In this document: positions 58,703 to 64,000 of the stretch, in pieces
Numbering within the stretch: the stretch's first letter is position 1
How the letters are laid out: every line of letters starts with the position of its first letter
DNA from: Elymus sibiricus
Taxonomy: Eukaryota > Streptophyta > Magnoliopsida > Poales > Poaceae
Assembly: GCA_039707655.1 (NCBI GenBank)
Contig: CM077665.1
Coordinates: 441,687,531 to 441,751,530, forward strand
Reading direction: 5' to 3'
Length of the DNA stretch: 64,000 nucleotides
Notes under the pieces: model-generated
Told to the model about the DNA's origin: nothing
The model's database searches: none
Seen by the model: the letters and a program-made list of their open reading frames with translations, nothing else
Program-made: the position numbers and the translations under genes

Positions 58703-60286
58703 TGACGTGGCTTGAGACTGCGTCGGTATTTCCCCAAAGAGGAAGGGATGATGCAGCACAGCGACGGTAAGTATTTCCCTCAGTTATGAAACCAAGGTTA
58801 TCGAACTAGTAGGAGGATCACCACCACCCAACAAGCAGCACCTGCACACAAACAACAAATACTTGCAACCCGCCACGAAAGAGAGGTTGTCAATCTCTCT
58901 ACGATAATAAGATAGATTAGGTAGTGATAGATAGGAGAGATAGATCTCTCAAGAACACAAATAAAAAGAGTAAATATGCAGCAATATATTTTTGGGTTTT
59001 TGGTTTTGTAGATCTGAAAACAAAGATTGCAAAAAATGTAGATCGGAAAGCAATATGATGGAAAAGTAGACCCGGGGGCCGTAGGGTTCACTAGTGGCTT
59101 CTCTCATGAGTATAGCGCACGGTGGGTGAACAAATTACTGTTGGGCAATTGCTAGAAAATCGAATAGTCATGACGACATCCAAGGCGATGATCATTATAT
59201 AGGCATCACGTCCAAGAGAGATAGACCGACTCCTGCCTACATCTACCTCTATTACTCCACACATCGACCACTATCCAGCATGCATCTAGTGTATTAAGTT
59301 CATGGAAACATGGAGTAATGCAATAAGAACGATGACATGATGTAGACAAGATCTATTCATGTAGGAATAGACCCCATCTTGTTATCCTTAATAGCAACGA
59401 TACATGTGTGTCTTGCTGCCCCTTCTATCACTGGGAAAGAACACCGCAAGATCGAACCCATCACAAAGCACCTCTTCCCATGGCAAGAAAAATCGATCTA
59501 GTCGGCCTAACTAAACCAAAGATTCGAAGAAGAAATACGATGCTATAAGTAATCATGCATATAAGAGATCAAAGAAGACTCAAATAATATTCATGGATAG
59601 AAACTGATCATGAACTCAAAATTTATCGGATCCCAACAAACACACCGCAAAAGTTTACATCAAATAGATCTCCAAGAGACCATTGTATTGAGAATCATAA
59701 GAGAGAGAGAAGAAGCCATATAGCTACTGCCTACGGACCCGAAGGTCTATGGTGGACTACTCACGCATCATCGGAGAGGCACCTATGAGGAAGATGAACC
59801 CCCCCCCCCCCCCCCGTGATGGTGTTTAGATTGGATCTCGAGGTTCTGGAACTTGTGGCGGCTGGAATTGTGTTTCGTCGACTCCCCTAGGTTTTTTGGA
59901 ATATTTGGGAATTTATAGGCATCAGATGCGGTGCAGAGGGGCCCCGTGGAGGGCAAACCCATCAGGTTACGCCGGGGGCCCCCTGGCGCGCCCTGGTGGG
60001 TTGTGCTCTCCACAGCCCACCTTCATGTCTCTTGTTTGGCCCACTGGGTGTCTTCGGGTCCAGAAAAAATCTCCAAAAAGTTTCATCGCGATTGGACACC
60101 GTTTGGTATTGATTTTCTGCGAAGTAAAAAACAAGCAAAAACAGCAGCTGGCACTTTGGCACTATGTCAATAGGTTAGTCCCAAAAAATGATATAAAGTT
60201 GTTATAAAATGATTGTAAAACATCCAAGAATGATAATATAACAGCATGGAACAAGCAAAAATTATAGATACGTTGGAGACGTATCG
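58703..60286 (-). repeat. Element F 3' LTR (1,584 bp)
   Basis: Reverse complement of an A-type LTR, with GGCGCGCC at 59985-59992, a TATA box at 59911-59917 (inverted), and a 17-base C run at 59799-59815 absent from A. Confidence 0.88.
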
Positions 60287-60300
60287 GCATCCCCAAGCTT
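60287..60300 (-). other. Polypurine tract of element F
   Basis: AAGCTTGGGGATGC on the minus strand, touching the 3' LTR. Confidence 0.75.
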
Positions 60301-62759
60301 AATTCCTACTCGTCCTCGAGTAGGTAAATGATAAAAAGAGAATTTTTGATGTGGAATACTGCGTAACATGTTCATCACATTATTTTCTCTTGTTTAGCAT
60401 GGACATTTGGACTTATAAATGATTCAAAGCAATAGTCTAGTTTTAACATAATGACTTCAATACTCAAGCATGTCAACAAGCAACCATGTCTTTCAAAATA
60501 TCAACACTAAAGAAAGTTATCCCTAGCCCATCATGCTCAATCATTGATCCATTCATGAAACACACTCAAATATTAGCTATGCCCAATGCTCAAGTACGAT
60601 CATAGTGCCCCCTAGTTGGTGCTTATAAGAGAAGATGGAGACTCAAAGCAAAAATAAAAATTGCATAAAGTAAATAGATAGGCCCTTCACAGAGGGAAGT
60701 AGGGATTTGTAGAGGTGCCGGAGCTCAAGGTTTAAATTGAGAGAGAGAAAATATTTTGGGTGGCATGCTTTTCCTATCAACGAAAACGACAAAGTAGCTC
60801 ACAATACTTTCCATGCTAGATATATCATAGGCGGTTCCCAAACAGAAAATAAAGTTTATTCCTTTTTCCACCAAACTTTCACTTTCCATGGCGGGCCGTA
60901 TCCACAGTTGCCTTCCATACCAACACTTTCCAAGGAATTTATTATTTGACAACATAAAGTAAATATTTTTTCTTTTTCTTTTTCATTTCGGGAATGGGCA
61001 TCCCTATTACCGCCGCACTCTCGTGCAATGACAAGTGAATAAACACCCATCTTGAGAATAACACATCTAGCATGGAAAAATACTGGACACTCCCCACCGT
61101 TTCATGAGCAGTACGGGCACACACAAGAGAAAATTTATTTTGAAAATTTAGAGATGGCACATACAAATTTGCTTGGAACGCCATGGAAATACCGCATATA
61201 GGTAGGTATGGTGGACTCATAAGGCAAAACTTGGTTTAAGGATTTTGGATGCACAAGTAGTATTTCTACGTAGTACAAATGGAGGCTAGCAAATAGATTG
61301 AGAAGCAACCAAACCAAGAAACGAAAATTCACATAAGTGAGCATTGAACATAACTAACACCGAATAATGCACCACAAGTGGGATGTAACTTCATTGCATA
61401 ACTATTGATTTTCGTGCATGCATAGGGAATCACAAACCTTAACACCAATATTCCTACTAAGCATAATTACTCACTAACATGACTCACATATTACTATCAA
61501 CATGTTTCAAAACTATTACAAGGAATCAAGTTTAATTTCTCCAATGATCTTCATGAAAGTTTCTATTATATCCTCCTTGGATATCTATCACTTTGGGACT
61601 AGTTTCATATATTGCCATTGCTTTTTGGCAAGCTCAAACAAATTTAAGTGAAGCACATGAGCATAAAGATTTCATCTCTCAAAAAGGTATAAGTGAAGCA
61701 TGAGAGGATTTCTTCAAAATTTACTGACTCTCAAAATTATCTAAGTGAAGCATGAGAGTATTTCTACAAAAATTTCCAAGCACACCGTGCTCAAAAAGAT
61801 ATAAGTGAAGCACTAGAGCAATTCTATAGCTCAAAAAGTTTAAGTGAAGCACATAGAGCAATTCTAACAAATCATAGCATGATTTTGGCTTCCTCAAATA
61901 GGTGTGTCCGGCAAGGATACAAAGTAAAAACTAACAAACAAAGCAAGCAAAGATACAAGACACTCCAAGCAAAACTCATGATATGTGATGAATAAAAATA
62001 TAACTCCAAGTAAAATACCGATGGTCGTTAGAAGAAAGAGGGGATGCCACTCGGGGGCATCCCCAAGCTTAGTTGCTTCTTTCTCTTTGGATATATCTTG
62101 GGGGTGCGGTAGCATCCCCAAGCTTAGGCTTTTATAACTCCTTATTCCTTCATCCATCGTGATCTCATCCAAAACTTGAAAACTTCAATCACACAAAACT
62201 CAACAAAATCATCGTGAGATCCGTTAGTATAATAAAGCAAATCACTACTTTAGGTACTGTTGCAAACCCATTCATATTTTATTATTGCATTATACCTACT
62301 GTATTTTAACTTTACCATAGCTTATACCCCCCAATACAAACCATAGATTCATCAAAACAAGCACACAATTAAACGAAAACAGAATCTATCTTAAACAGAA
62401 CAGTCTGTAGTAATCTGTACTATAACCATACTTATGTAACTCTAAAAATTCTGCCAAATTAGGACAACGTAAGTAATTTGTATAGAAATACTGTGTTAAA
62501 ATTTCAGCTCAAGATCACGTTCCAGAAAAAAATGAAAATTCATATACTGGACACAAAGTTTCTGTTTCAGATTCAGCATCACTTCAACTCATCCTATGAA
62601 TCATCCTAAAGGCTTTACTTGGCACAAACACTAAATAAACCATAAAAACACAATCATAACAGAGGCATAATTGTGTCAACACTCAAAAACTGAAAGGAAA
62701 AAGCAAAAATTTATTTATTCATTGGGTTGCCTCCCAACAAGCGCTATCGTTTTACGCCC
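60301..62759 (-). other. Element F 3' untranslated region
   Basis: Homologous to 12008-14467 of A. It has the TTCACTTA hairpin array (61632-61813) with the same four stems as A, PPT-like 14-mers at 62057 and 62112, and the perfect hairpin at 62040-62064. No coding region. Confidence 0.7.
61632..61813 (-). other. Array of RNA hairpins with constant loop (F copy)
   Basis: Stems, plus-strand coordinates: 61632-61636/61658-61662, 61676-61681/61701-61706, 61727-61733/61753-61759, 61787-61791/61809-61813. Each loop has TAAGTGAA, the complement of TTCACTTA. Confidence 0.65.
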
Positions 62760-63626
62760 CTAGCTAGGCATGATGATTTCAATGATGCTCACATAAAAAG
62801 TAGTAATTGAAATATGCAAGAGAGCATCATGAATCTCATGACAAGCACATTTAAGTCTAACCCACTTCCTATGCATAGGGATTTTGTGAGCAAACAATTT
62901 ATGGGAACAAGAATCAACTAGCATAGCAAGGCAAAACAAGCATAACTTCAAAACTTTGAACACATGGAGAGGAAACTTGACATTATTGCAATTCCTACAA
63001 GCATATGTTCCCCCCTCATAATAAATTTCAGTAGCATCATGAAGGAATTCAACAATATAACTATCACATAAATCATTCTTTTCATGATGCACAATCATAG
63101 AATTTTCATTACTTTCCACATAAGCAAATTCCTTTTCATCCATAGTAGTGGGAGCAAACTCAACAAAATAACTATCATGAGACACTTGATTGACATAACC
63201 ACATTGCAAATTCAAACCATGATGATAAGTTTCATGGTTATCATTACTCATTATAGCATACGTGTCATCACCATCATCATGAATAGGAGGCATGCAATCA
63301 TCATAATAAATTTGCTCATCAAAACATGGGGGACTAAAAATATCATCTTCATCAAAAATAGCATCCCCAAGCTTGTGGCTTTGCATATCATTAGCATAAT
63401 TGACATTAATAGAATTTATAGTAACATCATTGCAATCATGCTTTTAAATCAAGGAGCTATCATGAATCACCTTATGAATTTCTTCTTTCAACACTTCATC
63501 AAAAATTTCAGATTCATGATTTTCAAGAAAAACTTCATAGAGATAATCAAGTGCACTCAACTCACTAGCAATAGGTTCATCATAATTTGATTTTTTGAAA
63601 AGATTAGCAAGTGGATGAGGATCCAT
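62760..63626 (-). pseudogene. Unknown conserved retroelement protein (F copy), one in-frame stop
   Basis: The frame from the ATG at 63626 to 62760 has 288 codons and a single TAA near 63441-63443. It aligns with A along its whole length (FENHESE-type N-terminus, MQSHKLGDAIFDEDD, EFAYVESNENSM, ACRNCNN..CLFC, HRKWVRLKC) and shows the native C-terminus HEIHDALLHIS..IIMPS that A lost. The Cys pattern is intact. No known family was recognised. Confidence 0.7.
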
Positions 63627-63898
63627 ATCAATAGATTTTTAGCAAGCAAAGATGCAAGCAAATAGGAGGCACATGGCAACACAAGCAAAGATAGCAAATA
63701 AGCAAACAAAAAGAGATCCGGCGAGAAAAAGGCAAACGAAAAAGAGGGCGAATAAAATGACAAATTGGGTGAAGTGGGGGAGAGGAAAATGAGAGGCAAA
63801 TGGCAAATATGGAGATGAGATTTGTGATTAGGAACCTGGTAGATGATGGTGGAGTCCCCTCGGCGCCTATGATAGGCACGTAGAAGAGACCGCTTCCT

Positions 63899-63916
63899 CC
63901 CCGGCAACGGCGCCAG
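63899..63916 (-). other. Primer-binding site of element F
   Basis: Minus strand TGGCGCCGTTGCCGGGGA, a perfect tRNA-Asp complement, about 10 bases from the LTR. Confidence 0.9.
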
Positions 63917-63925
63917 AAATTCCTT

Positions 63926-64000
63926 TGACGTGGCTTGAGACTGCGTCGGTATTTCCCCAGAGAGGAAGGGAAGATGCAGCACAACGACGGTAAGTATTTC
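63926..64000 (-). repeat. Element F 5' LTR, partial
   Basis: TGACGTGGCTTGAGACTGCG.. matches the inner end of the F 3' LTR from 58703. The rest is beyond the window. Confidence 0.88.

Larger units (their letters stand above)
44910..64000 (-). mobile_element. CACTA-2: CACTA (En/Spm) transposon, interrupted by B and F, runs off the window
   Basis: It starts CACTACAGGAATC at 44910 and has about sixteen exact TTTGCCGTC or GACGGCAAA words within 44910-45240 and 55489-55700, the two sides of element B. Then come a purine-rich tract, a tandem repeat (56130-56710) and a decayed En/Spm-type gene on the minus strand. F cuts the gene at 58703. The other terminus must lie beyond 64000. The terminus and motif recall the Jorge type, a name not verified here. 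Confidence 0.8.
58703..64000 (-). mobile_element. Element F: relative of A, minus strand, continues past the window
   Basis: 3' LTR 58703-60286, PPT 60287-60300, 3' untranslated region, unknown-protein gene 62760-63626, PBS about 63899-63916, and 5' LTR from 63926 out of the window. Left flank is TACTA; the matching copy is outside. It shares the whole layout with A. The 3' LTR start reads CGATACG instead of TGATACG. Confidence 0.88.

Noticed and set aside
8843..63916. CCCCGGCAACGGCGCCA-like words that look like tRNA-Asp gene ends
   Set aside because: They lack the rest of a tRNA and always sit next to an LTR end. They are primer-binding sites.
63557..63984. ORFs of 118-141 residues upstream of the F gene (63557-63984 minus); similar one at 10438-10929 in A
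   Set aside because: They run across LTR, PBS and leader, so they are untranslated sequence rich in Leu and Phe codons.
1..64000. CRISPR arrays, operons, ribosome-binding sites, organelle DNA
   Set aside because: Nothing of this kind is seen. All signs point to a plant nuclear repeat region.

Overview
The window looks like intergenic DNA from a large grass genome, most likely a Triticeae member (wheat, Aegilops, barley or rye group). The reasons are the nested LTR retrotransposons with LTRs beginning TGATACGTCTCC or TGATACGTCC, primer-binding sites matching the 3' end of plant tRNA-Asp, large CACTA transposons, and a retrotransposon with 4.15 kb LTRs. I see no intact host gene. Almost all long open frames on the opposite strand, or in GC-rich DNA, are shadows. 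Family names (Sabrina, WHAM, Wilma, Jorge, Sukkula) cannot be confirmed without a TREP search, so elements are lettered here.

Layout. 1-2845 is the end of a CACTA transposon (CACTA-1). It abuts element E, an Athila-like gypsy retrotransposon on the minus strand: gag 2932-4351, PBS 8843-8860, and an LTR scattered over 8871-9252, 16023-16291 and 42510-43063. Inside E lie (i) a Mutator-type transposon, 4488-8779, with 9-bp target duplications and two gene-like sequences; (ii) element A, 9253-16017, a complete LTR element with TSD GTGGG and no gag-pol; (iii) element C, 16292-42509, a related LTR element. C's 5' LTR holds a palindromic insertion with two LTRs in inverted orientation (17958-21353). 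C's 3' LTR holds a solo LTR (D, 26888-40991), which itself holds a LARD-like element with giant LTRs (28261-40684). After an unassigned stretch and a LINE-type RNase H fragment (44435-44906), a second CACTA element (CACTA-2) starts at 44910 and runs out of the window. It holds a decayed transposon gene (57034-58702) and two insertions: element B (45241-55483), a full-length Athila-like element with gag-pol and a third ORF, and element F (58703 to beyond 64000, minus strand), a relative of A.

Most notable: A, C and F carry no recognisable gag or pol. They share a protein of unknown function with conserved end regions and a CX2C-X15-CX2C motif. Their 3' regions share an array of RNA hairpins with a constant loop and varying stems, plus many exact copies of the polypurine-tract 14-mer AAGCTTGGGGATGC, some of them inside the coding region. 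This looks like a set of parasitic retroelements with their own protein and candidate RNA signals, perhaps mobilised by Athila-type partners such as B or E. That partnership is inference.

Insertion order, read from nesting: E before A and C; C before D and the palindrome; D before the LARD; CACTA-2 before B and F.
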